Positions 1 through 11,034 of a DNA stretch of 64,000 nucleotides are shown here, piece after piece. Under the pieces are notes generated by a model. That model worked only from the letters and a program-made list of their open reading frames with translations, ran no database searches and was not told the DNA's origin. The translations under genes and the position numbers were made by a program. Positions within the stretch are counted from its first letter, which is position 1. Each line of letters starts with the position of its first letter. Source of the stretch: Pomphorhynchus laevis (taxonomy: Eukaryota; Acanthocephala; Palaeacanthocephala; Echinorhynchida; Pomphorhynchidae); the NCBI GenBank assembly GCA_012934845.2, contig WNNJ02002911.1, forward strand, positions 1 through 64,000. The letters run 5' to 3'.

Positions 1-122
1 TATTATATTCTATATATATTGATATTCATTAATGAAAATCACCAGCTGGGATCCTTTTTAGAATTCAAAGTGATATATTTTAGTTATGTGTTAGAAAAAC
101 CAGCTAAGTCCAGAATTTTTTT

Positions 123-207
123 ATAACGTTTCGAATTTCTTTTTCAAATTGTTGTTTAAGTTGTTTATATTTTTTGTTCTGACTTTCGAAGAAATTCGAA
201 ACGTTAT
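123..207. repeat. Perfect 18-bp inverted repeat (hairpin)
   Basis: The 18 bases at 123-140 are the exact reverse complement of 190-207, with a loop of about 49 bases. The right arm reads CGAAACGTT, a box also seen at the Penelope-like end near 61.89 kb, and it abuts a long TA array. It may be the relic end of a Penelope-like element, but no coding sequence supports that here. Confidence 0.8.
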
Positions 208-213
208 GAAAAA

Positions 214-217
<4 letters not shown>

Positions 218-296
<79 letters not shown>

Positions 297-324
297 TAAT
301 ATATATATATATTTATATATATAG
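218..324. repeat. (TA)n microsatellite
   Basis: Nearly pure alternating TA over about 100 bases, with a few interruptions near its right end. The low-complexity Tyr/Ile open frame across it is an artefact of the repeat. Confidence 0.95.
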
Positions 325-375
325 GATGAAGTGCCTGCAAAATAAGAAATATTACCTCATAAGCACTTATCGACA

Positions 376-606
376 GTGGAAGAGTCAATAATTTCATGTC
401 CCTCGTACAACCTGACGTCAGCTGATAATAAAGCCACTAACATTAGGCACAACTTCGCTGATCTCGAAGTAGGAGACAGGGGAATTGTAATGCTGTACAT
501 GATGGGTCAGGATAATCTAACGAAACTGGGTACGATGGCTAATTGGGCGAAGCCACGAGATATTGAAAATATATTGAGATATGTGATCAAAACAGCGAAA
601 AGTTAA
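376..606 (+). other. Unrecognised 76-codon open frame
   Basis: A short open frame of ordinary composition follows the TA array and stops at 606. I see no known motif, signal peptide or membrane segment. It may be a fragment of a mobile element, because LINE-B sequence begins directly after it on the other strand. The function is unknown and expression is doubtful. Confidence 0.15.
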
Positions 607-619
607 GAGAACGCGAGCT

Positions 620-1740
620 GCAAATTTTACAATACGTTGAGGAGATTGGAGAGTAGTTTTAGCAGAGTTTTAGCATGGACACCGATGAATACGATATCAT
701 TAACGACATAAAGAATGGTTGAGTAGATATATACGGTAGGTAGAGTAATGTTGAGGTGAGAGGGAATTATTCCATGATTTTGAACTTTGCAAGATTGAGT
801 AATAGGTGAGGCGAAGAAAGGTGGTGGAACACGGATAAAAGGCAAGCGAAGGAAGTGGATGCAAGATCATCGATTTGTGAAGAGGGTACATAAAAGTATA
901 GGAGAATGCCATCGGCATATTGCACAACATGAAAATTGTGTTCTGTTATTGTAAAGAGATCACCGAGAAGAATGGAGAAAATAATGAGGCCTAGTATTGC
1001 GCCTTGAGAAGCACCGTGTGTGAGCGAAGACGGTTAAGAAACAATGAAAGATCAATCAGATAAATAAGAGGAAAACCAGGCTACAGCGGATTTAGAGAAT
1101 CAATAGTCATGACTGAGCCTATAGAGAAGAATATAATGATTGACGAATATAATGTCGAATACAGATGAGAGATCGAGGGAGATTATGACGCTACACAGAT
1201 TTTTATCTAGTGATAGAGTATTATCAGATTTAGAAAATATTACCAGATAAGAAGAAAACAAGTTTGAATTGATGTTACTAATTGTTGAAGAACGTAAAAG
1301 GATTGATTCTAATGTGTGCAAGTAGACTTTGGGCCCGAAGAAATGAGTTTATTCTGCCAGAAGAGTGTGCACTTACTTCGTAACAGAGATTAATAGGAAC
1401 GGCGAATATTTAGGAAGTCATCACGATACTCCGAGGATACAGAAGTAGAATCTAGTTTGAGGAAAGCGTGGCGCATGCGGCACTTAGAAATTATAAATTC
1501 AGAATCAAGCCATGGTGTCCTTCGAGAACAATTACGAGTGTGTAATCGGCGAGGTAATAGTCGAGAATTGTTGTGAGCTTAGAGTCAAATAGAGAGGATA
1601 TAAAATCAACGGAAGTGGAAAGTGAATTAGGCGAAACAAAAGCAGAGATAAGAATAGCAGATCGAAATAAAGTAAGATTGAGAAATTTCCACGGTCGATT
1701 GAAGGTAGGCAAGAATCGAGAGGGAGAAGCTGATTAGTTA
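620..1740 (-). mobile_element. LINE-B copy 1, decayed endonuclease-RT fragment
   Basis: Read on the minus strand, the piece runs from an endonuclease remnant (about 1491-1712), through RT motif A (SVIISLDLSSVFD, about 1150-1200), to a YADD-region box. The YADD box here reads QYADG, near 940, so the second catalytic Asp is lost. The order and wording match the better preserved LINE-B copy at 13.4-16.6 kb. Frameshifts and stops occur throughout and neither end of the element is present. This is a dead non-LTR (APE-type) retrotransposon fragment. Confidence 0.75.
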
Positions 1741-2559
1741 GATTTTGGGTAAGTATAAAGTGGTCAGATTATGGTTTATCGCTGGACACTGAAGGTTATA
1801 TGCATGTAACTTGTGGCACTACTCACAGTTCGCATACTAAAATTATCATTTTTTTGTGAATTCTGTAGTAGTATAGTCAAGTTTCGAGCTAATATTAAAA
1901 TTCGTTTTCTTATTGATTAAATTTATATAAAAATTCATATCCATCGTATACTTTATATTGTTTCTAAAATTGATATTTAATTCTCACGTTGTGTTAAACA
2001 TACAATAATATAATTAAGGACAACAATATCTTATCGTTTACTCGCATTTCATGGATTGGGAAAGGTATATAAAGTTTAATGCTGTGAATGTGATACACCG
2101 GATAAACGGTGATAAATATCACTGCTCGTATTAATGAACATTAAAAGCTCTTATACACAACCATCAAAAATCGAAATTGGTGAACACTGTTCTGACCACC
2201 GGTCATGGAATTAGGTATAACAATCTAAATAAAATTTATTCCTTCAATAATATAAACTAGAAAGAAACTTATTTAAGACTGCTGATATCATAAGCTAAAG
2301 AATTACTTTAAAATGCATAGCATTTTAAAAGGTATCATAAAATACAAACTCTTAGTAAAATGAAAATTGGATTTCTATTCAAAAAAATTATCAAACAATT
2401 CTAAAAATGCATAGCCATTGTATGTGATGAGTGCTCGAAACAAAGATATAATATGTCATAATGACGTATCCGGATATGCCTGTGAGTTTCGATATTATTA
2501 TTAATGTTTCAACAGCACATAAAAGCATGGCTTAATTGGCTGGTTCACTGCAGAAAAAA
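1741..2559. other. Non-coding AT-rich stretch
   Basis: No credible coding frame or RNA gene was found. The only structure noted is the 79-bp dispersed repeat at 1916-1994. Confidence 0.6.
1916..1994 (+). repeat. 79-bp dispersed repeat, copy 1
   Basis: Nearly identical, about one mismatch over 79 bases, to 6864-6942. It is AT-rich, has no coding meaning, and is probably part of a repeat family. Confidence 0.85.
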
Positions 2560-2578
2560 AGAAAATATAATAAAAGTA

Positions 2579-3295
2579 TCACAAATACGGAAAAGCAGCT
2601 TTCCCCATGGCATCCTCCATCCGTAATTTCTTTTTGAATTCGTTGATATTGCTACTGCACACTGTTGACTCTCCAAGCCTATTCCACAGAGATACAACTC
2701 GCCGATCAAATTGGACAGCTCGTGATTTTCTTATCCTTTCACGTCGCAGGGTTAAACCATGGCCTCGGAGGATATTGGATGAGCGCAAATGAAGACAATC
2801 TCGAAGTGGATGATCCAAATCATTAAGAATTTGCCAGACCAAACTCATATCGATGTACCGGCGGGTCCACGTGACAGTCTCCAGTCTAAGTGCTTTTAAT
2901 CGATCAGGGTACGACAAAAATTTCAGTTGCGGTGCTAGCTTGGTAGCTCTATGAAGTACCCTCTCTGAACTAATATGTTCTTTTGAATTTTGGGGATACA
3001 CACACGGCGCAGCATATAGAAGACGGCTCAACACATGAGCAACGATTAGCGGACGTAGGGCAAATTGATTGAGTGCAATGAAAGTGCGTCAAAGTTGACC
3101 GATTATCCCCAACGCATTTGAACAAGCATGTTCAGTATGTGTGACGGTACTCAAATCACTGTTTATCCACACTCCCAAGTCCTTATATTTGCTCACTCGT
3201 TCTATATCACTGCTTTGAAAGCTATAATTAACTAAAGATTGAGCATTTCCGCCACGAAAAAGTAAATGTTTGCATTTTGATATATTTACAATCAA
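2579..3295 (-). pseudogene. LINE-A RT thumb and C-terminal domain (broken)
   Basis: Two frames, 3295-3089 and 3034-2579, continue the RT after its ADD box. The first contains the post-catalytic box NISKCKHLLF and SKYKDLGVWINSDL, typical of motif D/E and the thumb in CR1-like RTs. The second has the C-terminal pattern of an RATKLAPQLKFLSYPDRLKAL box followed by a late FDRRVVSLWNRL box. Frameshifts lie near 3300-3340 and 3040-3085. The product would be the C-terminal part of the LINE polymerase, so it is not functional on its own. Confidence 0.8.
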
Positions 3296-3348
3296 CCTAT
3301 TGAGCAGAGCCCAATTTTCGACTTCATCGATATCCCGTTGCAGTTTAA

Positions 3349-5567
3349 CTATATCATTGGGTGAACGAATTGCCGCCAGATTTTCAAATCGTCTGCATAT
3401 AAAAGCATCCGAGAATCAATAAATTCTGGGATATCGTTGATGTAGACACTAAATAACAATGGACCCAATACTGAACCTTGAGGCACCCCTATATTAAATG
3501 ACCGCGAAGAAGGGTAAAAATTATCTACATGCACACAATAACTACGATTGCTTAAAAACGATTCAATCCATCTAACAAGCAAAAATGGAATGCCACTTTT
3601 CTCTAGTTTATTTAGGAGGAATCTATGGTCTACTCTGTAAAATGCCTTCGAGAAATCGAAGAATAGGATGTCAGTAGCAATGGATACGTCTTTATTAGCT
3701 GACCAATCAAGATGGGCTGCGAGTAGATTAGTAACTGTCGAATAACCCTTACGGAAACCATGTTGCTCAGAAGCTATTACATTATTCTCACTATAAAACT
3801 TAACCATATAACCATGTATAATTCGCTCTAACATTCTACAACATAAGCAAGTAATACTTACTGGTCTATAATTGTCTACTGAAGATTTATCACCCTTCTT
3901 GAAGATGGGGTGAATGATCGATTGTTTCCACTCTTTTGGAAGAGTCGTATCAATAATAGATTGTCGAAATATGTTACAAAGTGGTGCATATATTGAGTCT
4001 GCTATTCGACGAAGATATATCGAAGGTAACAAATCAGCACCTTTGGAGTTTGTCTCTTTAAGACGATGCAGTTCAGCTAAAACTTTCTCAGGAGTTATCA
4101 AATTAGCTATGTATAAACTAGGATATGAAACACTAGCACCTCTTATCGTCTCACTGTTCTGGATAGGTTCAGAATACTCGTTTGTGGTCTCTTTGTACAA
4201 GTAAAAATGCCTTGAGAACATCTCAGCAAGGCCGTCTTCAATAAAGCTATCAAAATATTGGCCAATTGTTTTATTAGCGTTCCTACTACTATTCACATAT
4301 AGAAAGAGAGCTTTGGGATCATGTCTACAACTATGAGCTAGACCATTTTCAAATAAATAGCGCTTATGTCGCTTTAAAGAATTGAAGAAATTTCTCGCCT
4401 GCTTATAAACACCATATTCACAAAACCCACCCTTAAAGCATTTGAAACTGAAGTCACGAGCCTTCATCGCAGTAGCCAGCTCATTATCAAACCAACAAGC
4501 GCTTTTCCGACTAGTCTTAGACTTCAAAGGTGAGAATTTTACCATTAGAGAATAAAGCGTCACGCGAAAATGATCCCAGGCCTCGTCAACTCCGACAACA
4601 GCCGGATCAGGCCAACTTACTCTATGCAGCTTTGATGTAATAACATCATAGTTCGCCCGAAAAACATTAATCTGACGTTTGTACCGAGCATGATGAAACA
4701 CCCTCATTTGTATATTTAGCAAAACTTTAACTACACAGTGATCAGACAAACCAACAGGAGAATCATATTGGATACTACTGATTAATTGACTGTTTGTCGA
4801 TAGGCAAAGATCAAGAAGGGAAGAACTACAACTTGAAAAGCGAGTATGTACATCAACAAATTGAGCAAGACCACAATAAGCAAAACACTCCATAAGGTCA
4901 CAAGATTCACTATCACAAGTAGGAATAACCGTATTCGAAGTCCATTCAACATATGGCATATTCAGATCCCCAATTATCACAGTATCACAATCTCCTCGCG
5001 TATACAACTCTATCTCTTCAATGAGTTTCTTAGATATTGCCTTAGGAGCACGATACACAAGACCCAGTATGATGGGTAAGCTGTTATCAAACTTCACCTG
5101 ACACCACAAACTCTCAACTCTATCAATAGACGACTTACTCAAAACGCGCACATTAACTTCGTCTCTCATAAAGAGAGCTACGCCATTACCCCTACCCCCT
5201 ATCCGATCACTACGGAACAAAGAATAGCCTGGGATGGATACCTCAGCATCGGATACATCACAATTAAGTTAAGATTCTGTAATACCAACTATAATTGGAT
5301 TAACAACTCGATCCTAAACTTTAGCTCATCGACTTTCTGTAACAAGCTCCGAACATTACAATAAAATATACTATGACTTTTATTCACACCAGTGCGAGTA
5401 ATAATATCATCTCTAGCAATCTGACACACTTCAGATCCCAAATCAGCTAGGCACTTATATGCTGTAAGACCTTGCCAAAACCCTCCACATTCACGAGAGG
5501 CGATACATCTAGTGGGGACCAACTGATTCGAATGCGTCGCCTCACTACTTGAAAATTTTGCACACAT
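3349..5567 (-). pseudogene. LINE-A ORF2: APE endonuclease and reverse transcriptase (frameshifted)
   Basis: The endonuclease begins at about 5350 (NVRSLLQKVDELKF). It shifts frame near 5280 and continues in a 623-codon frame from 5220, with the boxes VIIGDLNMPYVEW and GLSDHCVV of an APE nuclease. RT follows with NYRPVSITCL, motif A FFDFSKAFYRVDH, motif B GVPQGSVLGPLLF and motif C YADDLKIW. The first motif A Asp and both Asps of YADD are present, but the usual AFD is AFY. The frame ends soon after YADD and the thumb is in another frame. LINE ORF2 proteins nick the target and prime reverse transcription from it, and this copy would need repair of several lesions to work. Confidence 0.85.
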
Positions 5568-5860
5568 AGATTGCTCTCACCAAGTGCAACACGAGATGCA
5601 AATTCTTTCTTAGCTTGAGACAATTTCTCTCTTTGAAGAGCGTCAAGATCTTTTAAGAGACTAACATGGGATCCTTTTAAACGATATGAATTCCGAAGAA
5701 TTAACTCAGCATGCGACTGCTCTCTAAATACGGCCTTGAGTAAACGCGGCCTATTACTAAGTGTATCACGCTTACCCAGTCGAAATAATGCAACGAGTTT
5801 AACACGTTTGACAATATCCACATTGCAAGAACCAAGTACCTGCGTCAATATAAATCTCAC
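5447..5860 (-). pseudogene. LINE-A ORF1, C-terminal part
   Basis: A 137-codon frame contains KRDTLSNRPRLLKAVF and, about 60 residues on, LDALQREKLSQAKKEF. This pattern is common in the RNA-binding C-terminal half of ORF1 proteins of CR1-like elements. It overlaps the upstream ORF1 frame and the endonuclease frame, so the original reading frame has shifted. Its role would be RNA chaperone or RNP formation. The assignment rests on pattern and position. Confidence 0.6.
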
Positions 5861-6258
5861 ACTCTGGACGTCCTAAGACTTGAGGAGGGATATATATAGT
5901 TAGAATAGCTTCCATCACTATGACTGGAATTTTCAACATTTTTAGTAGATTTGGAAATAAGAACTTTCTTACTTTGACCGGCACTTATGCTTTTTGGAAT
6001 TGGTGGAGCTGATATGGGTCCAAGAGAATTACAACTCGACTGACCGACAACCAAGGGGGTAGATTCCGTCTTCAAATCATTTATCAAAGATGCGCAGCAG
6101 TACCCGCAGTAGAAAGATGCATTAGACAGAGCTGTTTTCTTTTCCCCGGGAACTGAAACACTTGCCCACACATGACAATCTTCACATGAACACCGAACCT
6201 GAAAATCCACGAACTTGGCAGCATCACCTCGCATTGTAGTCTTCCTCTGTTTGACCAT
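5857..6258 (-). pseudogene. LINE-A ORF1, N-terminal zinc-finger-like module
   Basis: A 133-codon frame starts at an ATG at 6258. Residues about 20-57 hold paired cysteines, CSCEDCHVW and later YCGYC, which resemble a PHD/ESF-like zinc-binding fold used by ORF1 proteins of some CR1-clade LINEs. The rest is Ser/Lys/Pro-rich and looks disordered. The same cysteine layout occurs in LINE-B ORF1 at 16149-16397. The frame runs out near 5857 and the C-terminal half lies in a different frame. Confidence 0.65.
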
Positions 6259-6445
6259 TATATGTATGTATATTCAGACTTCATCAGAGTAAAGTCTATT
6301 GTGTAGATTTCAATAAAGATTGTGTAGGTTCTTCTGGTATAGGTTTTTAGGTTTAGGTTCTTCCAATTTAGGTTCTTCTTTAGGTTTTTTAGTTTTTTTA
6401 GGTTTGTGTATATTAATCTTGTGTGTTTAAGCTGTAAATATTTTT
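6259..6445. repeat. TTAGGTT-like simple repeats upstream of LINE-A
   Basis: Between about 6325 and 6410 the plus strand repeats variants of TTAGGTTCTTC and TTAGGTTTTT. On the minus strand this lies just 5' of LINE-A ORF1 and may be the 5' UTR of the element. It is not a clean telomeric array. Confidence 0.5.
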
Positions 6446-6448
6446 TGA

Positions 6449-6636
6449 AGTGCCCACTGCTTTATATAATCTTAAAAATGATTATCTATTCCGCATATCA
6501 TGTTCTAATCTTGCTTTTGCAGACGATCTAAATATTTGGTCGATCATTAGAAATTCTGCTGATCGAGTATCGTTACAAAATGATCTGAAGTCTGCCCAAC
6601 TGATGCGAATCTACTGGATTACGGTTAAATGTTGAA
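6449..6636 (+). pseudogene. LINE-C RT fragment (YADD region), duplicated segment 1
   Basis: It contains the RT motif C box FADDLNIWS and the following region. The same ~187 bases recur at 7504-7690 with only scattered differences. This copy stands alone upstream of the 79-bp repeat, so it is a detached duplicate of the RT catalytic segment of LINE-C. Confidence 0.75.
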
Positions 6637-6863
6637 TATTTGCTAGGTCACACAAGGTGACTTTCGCATTGAAAACCAGCTACATATTCCTTCTCTCATG
6701 ACTTCCAATTATATCCACCCTGACTACTAACGCACCGTTGCCGTTATATATAGAGAAAACATAAATCACAATGTTTTCCACACAATCCCAGTCATTCTAT
6801 GAGTGGCGAATAACTTTAACAACAACAGGCGTATTTCGCTCAGCTTTGCTCGTTTCCTTATTT

Positions 6864-6942
6864 ATTAAATTTATATAAAAATTCATATCCATCGTATACT
6901 TTATATTGTTTCTAAAATTAATATTTAATTCTCACGTTGTGT
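6864..6942 (+). repeat. 79-bp dispersed repeat, copy 2
   Basis: Second copy of the repeat at 1916-1994. It ends directly at the start of the LINE-C remnant. Confidence 0.85.
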
Positions 6943-8215
6943 AAAACAAATTGCCCCCTTCATCATCAAAACCCTAGCTAACGTACTGTGTACTGATTTA
7001 ACTCTGTTTCTCAGATATAGCTTGGACATATCTTGGATTACTGACAGTTGGAAATGTGCAATTGTAGTACCATTCCCAAAAAGCATCCTGTTAGCTTTTG
7101 TACAAAATTTCTGCACATCAGTTTGACCACTGTATTCTGCAAACTTATAGAAAGACTTATCGCCAGTAGAATCAGGGCGCATTTGAACTGTAATCACATA
7201 TTGGTTGATTCTCAACATGATTTCAAGATTAAACGTTCATGCTTAACTAATCTACTAACTGCACGTGAAAAATAGGCAGATGCTCTGAGTGCTGGGTTTC
7301 AGGTACATAGTTTTCTTTGACTTTTCGAAAGCATTTAATAGTTGACGGTATAGTCTCCGTGCTGTATCACTATGGAGTGCATTCATATATTTGTGAGTAT
7401 GTCAGGCGATTTCTATAGAATATGTCTTTTAGAGTTTGTGTAGGATGTGTGCTTTCTGACTCGATGAATGTTTATTCTGGAGTGCCGCAAGAATAAGTCA
7501 TTGGCCCACTGCTCTATATAATCTTAAAAATGATTATCTACTCCCCATATAATGTTCTAATCTTGCTTTTGCAGACGATCTTAATATTTGGTCGATCATT
7601 AGAAATGCTGCTGATCGAGTATCGTTACAAAATGATCTGAAGTCTGTCCAACTGATGCGAATCTACTGGATTACGGTTAAATGTTGAAAAATGTGTCCTT
7701 ATGCATTCTTCAGGTTAAGCTGTCGAATGTTCAAGAGGTTATTCACCTCCCTCGTCCGATCACACTTGGAATACTGCATTCAGGCTTATTTTCTTGTCAC
7801 CAAACGAGAACTATTAGACCTGGAATTTATTCTTAGGCGTAGTTTAAGACTCTATGTTGGTTTAGGTGATAGTGATTATCATGTACGTCTTAGACCTATG
7901 GAATGTTGTCGGTACGTGAGAGGTTCATAGATTTGTAAATGCTTTGTCTATGGCACATGTCGAATTGTGCGAGGGGGTATCCCAAATATATAAGTTATGT
8001 AGGTAGGTTTTGGGACATATTAGAGTTTTGTATAAATATTGATTTGACAGATTATCGAAAATATCCAGACTGTCGAGGAGGGGAATTAACACGTGGAATT
8101 CGCTGTCAGAGGAAGTCGTTGCTGCCATAGCTTAATCACGTTTAAATCACGATGCAGCAAATGGATACGTGAACAATACCGCCATTTAGCACCTCTGTTT
8201 AACTATCCTATTTAA
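6943..8215 (+). mobile_element. LINE-C, decayed CR1-like RT
   Basis: The pieces, in order, are an RT finger region (TVFCKLIERLIASRIRAHL near 7130), HDFKIKRSCLTNLL (near 7220), a degraded motif B (near 7480), motif C (near 7570), a C-terminal box VRSHLEYCIQA (near 7750) and a terminal NTWNSLSEEVVAA box near 8085-8130. The last two are typical of the C-terminal domain of CR1/Jockey RTs. Stops and frameshifts separate every block. The 5' endonuclease part is absent. Confidence 0.75.
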
Positions 8216-8989
8216 CTCCGTTGATTGACTATTTGCTTTTTGTTTTCTTTTTTGGACTATGACTGAATAGCCTTTTGGCTTTGACATGTATTTGGATAAA
8301 TAAATTAAATTTTATTCGATTTGTGATATGTGAATGTATAGCATGAACTTTGCAAGTAGTGCAATCTTGCCATGTGATTGTAAATAAATTTTTTACTAAG
8401 ATTCGCTCACTCCTACTCAAACAAACCATTACGATTTATATCAGCATGATATTTTAAATACTTGTCGTCTAATCACACTCCAACACAATATTATCGTTAA
8501 CGTGAATAAATCTTGACTCGTTTAAGACAAGTATGCATACGTTTTGTGATTCGTTTATAAGTAAATTTCTAAAAATATTATCGGACTATTTGTAGGCATA
8601 TCGCTGGAGTTTTTATCGAATCGGCGAAATCTTATACGATAGATAGGACGATCTAACCTTTATCCATTTAGCTATATCAATATAGAAATTATAGGTAATA
8701 TTTTGAAAAATACAGCATTTAAAATAAAAATATTTTTTATTCAACATTTTCTAATAAAAATAATTTTAATTTTCAAAAAATATTTTTTTTCACTATTTAT
8801 ATTTCGATAAACATGATTAGATGTGGCTGTTTTTTAAATTACAAAATTGTAACGAAATTACCGAGCGTTAACATGTCGGAGGTTTCAAAGAGTTTGGAAT
8901 TTAGTAATTTTTCAGCAAAATCTGCAGATTTGCAAGGTATAGTATGCAATTCTTTTGGTAATGACTTTGGATAGAACCAGGTTAGTAAT
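8216..8989. other. Non-coding AT-rich stretch
   Basis: No supported gene. Poly-A/T runs increase toward 8750-8800. The start of LINE-D lies somewhere before 9000, but its 5' end is not sharp. Confidence 0.55.
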
Positions 8990-9007
8990 ATTTTTGTCTC
9001 AAAAAAC

Positions 9008-9720
9008 GTGGAGGAGGAGTACCTCCCTCCTGTTGTTAAATTAGCGCATTTATGCGTAATTCATTCATCTAAACCTATACAAAAACATGCACTTTTTGGT
9101 ACGTTTCTACGTGATTTTGCCTTTGGCAACAAGAATAGAGTTCTATTTAATTCAGTAAAAACCCTTGAGAACTCCCTCAGGGTGTCATTAACAAACGCTG
9201 CAATTCTTGAGGACTTCTATAAATATTTCAATACTAACGTATCGACATTGGGGACGATTTCCCTATTGCCGTTGAAGTGTAGTGTGAAGATCTCGAATTA
9301 TCCTTCCTTTATTTCTGAAAATGATGTAGAGCAGCTCAAGGAACAATATAAATTATCGACCATTAGGCAGGTACTGGGTAAGGGGGACCCTCTCCCAGTA
9401 GCCTTTGCCGAAGCTGAATTAGATAATGGGCATCTTCGTGCTTCAGCAGCTATTAACCCATTTATGGGTTTAAATTTAAAATTTGTTATGATTAGTGAGG
9501 ACACCCTCACTTACCCCACTGTCAGAAATGCCATGGCTGGGTGCATTGGTCGTCTTCCCGCTCTCGATCACTAACTTGTGGAGTGTGTGGCAAGGGGGAT
9601 TGCCCGCACATGATCAAAAGTGAAAAATGTCTATCCCCCGCTGCATGCGTCAACTGTGGAGCAGGGCACCCCGCCTGGTCTAAAAAGCGCCTTTCGTTCC
9701 GTGCCTACAGACAACGATTT
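9008..9720 (+). pseudogene. LINE-D ORF1 (gag) with zinc knuckles
   Basis: The first frame (9008-9574) starts without an ATG, so it is 5' truncated. It leads into a second frame near 9560 that encodes CGVCGKGDCPHMI and CVNCGAGHPAWSKK, a pair of Cys/His knuckles as found in Jockey-clade ORF1 proteins. These bind element RNA to form the transposition RNP. A +/-1 frameshift separates the gag body from the knuckles, and the tail up to about 9940 is broken. Confidence 0.75.
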
Positions 9721-10128
9721 ACCCGCCTCCTGCAAAATCATATTCTGCTGCAGCAGCTCAACCCGAACGCATGTCGAACATCGATATTATTCATTTGCTG
9801 GCCAATCAACGGAAGTCAATTATCAGTGAGCTTCAGGCTTTCTTGATAGCACTGGTCTCTTCACTCGTGGGTACACCCACGGAGGCCCCAGTGCCAGATG
9901 AGTTATTAAAGACCCCCCAAACCAAAAAGCGGGGATGAAAAAAATCGGTACTGCACGACCCATTCCGCCGATAAAGATTGGGAAGCTGCTAAGTATGAAT
10001 GCCTCACAGGGAAATGAAGATATTGCCCTGGGGGTACGACCCTGGACGGGGCTAGTGGCAGGGTGTAATCATCCTGCACCTAGCTCTGTCTAGGTTGGCA
10101 TCCCCCTTCCAACTAATTTAACACTATA

Positions 10129-10992
10129 GTGAGTAAACCTGAGCCTTTTTCACTGAATATTCTTCAGTGGAATTCGAGAGGTGCTCCTGTCCTAAGACTT
10201 TTATCTGGTAGAGACGCAGATGTTATAGTCCTTCAGGAGACGCGGTCTATCCGTCTCCCCCAGGACATTACTCGATTTATCCCTAAGCATGAATATTCCC
10301 ACTATACATTGTACATAACCCCACCTCACTCCTCTTCATCTCAAGGACTCTTGACCTTAGTTAAATGCTCTTTAAGGTCTTCCCTCTTGCTAAATTACTC
10401 TTGTCCTGCCCTGTCTTGTTTAGTAGTTTTACTCGTTAAGAACGATAAACGCCTCAGTCTAGCCAACGTCTACATTCGTCCAGAAGAGATTCACAAGAAC
10501 CGTGACCTCCTGGATGGTATTATCAATGGTGGCTATGACATGGTACTAGGTGACTTCAACGACAGAACTGGTTGTTGGATTAATGCAGTTATCCGCAGAG
10601 CCAGGAACGGTTATCTTATTCATAAACCATCGGCACCCTCCTTTAATTGCACATTAACGAATTATCTCCTCGACCAATTACTGCTCATCGAGAGGTGGCT
10701 GTTAAAATCCTTCTGCACGGAGCAGTCGCGACAACTTCTGTCCACCTCTCATGATCTAATTCGCTGGCGGATAGAAGAGGATACGCTGCTTTGTAGAAGA
10801 TTCCACTTTGACCCTATCAGAGTGGCTTTCTTCCGGGCAGCTATCCAACGCTTCCCCCGAATTGATAATGAGAGTTTAACCAAATTTAATTCCCACCTCT
10901 CTTCGCAAGCTATCGCGTTGCTTTCGACAACCTATAAAGTTCGCATTTTCAGTCCCACTCCGACAAAACTCAAGATCCTAGCTAACTGCTGA
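10129..10992 (+). pseudogene. LINE-D ORF2 N-terminal: APE endonuclease
   Basis: The frame opens with ILQWNSRGA, then DVIVLQETRS (catalytic Glu), LANVYIRPEE and MVLGDFNDRTGCW, the standard order of the APE-type LINE endonuclease. A shortened SDH-like segment follows, then a linker (FDPIRVAFFRAAIQ) to the RT. A stop at 10992 cuts it from the RT. The nuclease would nick target DNA, and this copy lacks an obvious intact C-terminal SDH box. Confidence 0.8.
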
Positions 10993-11034
10993 ACCTCCCT
11001 AATCTCTCTTCCTCTGCTAGACAGACCCTCTCGA

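Larger units (their letters stand above)
2560..6258 (-). mobile_element. LINE-A, near full-length CR1-like non-LTR retrotransposon
   Basis: On the minus strand the element carries, in order, ORF1 with an N-terminal zinc-finger-like module (6258-5857) and a C-terminal part (5860-5447), then an APE-type endonuclease and RT (5567-3349), then the RT thumb and C-terminal domain (3295-2579). The architecture is that of CR1/Jockey-superfamily LINEs. At least four frame changes break it, yet long stretches are open, so it is less decayed than its neighbours. The 3' end lies near 2560. No target-site duplication was identified. Confidence 0.85.

Noticed and set aside
149-391. 80-codon frame rich in Tyr-Ile
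   Set aside because: It is a translation of the TA microsatellite. The same applies to frames at 30613-30984 and 63362-63571.
3914-5079. Plus-strand frames within LINE-A
   Set aside because: They are antisense shadows of the endonuclease-RT frame and have no motif of their own.
6325-6410. Telomere-like TTAGG repeats
   Set aside because: Units are irregular (TTAGGTTCTTC, TTAGGTTTTT) and short, so this is not a telomeric array.
10129-10992. Host exonuclease III-like DNA repair gene
   Set aside because: The APE fold here is the LINE-D endonuclease: it sits between a zinc-knuckle ORF1 and an RT and has the VLQET/LGDFND wording of LINEs.
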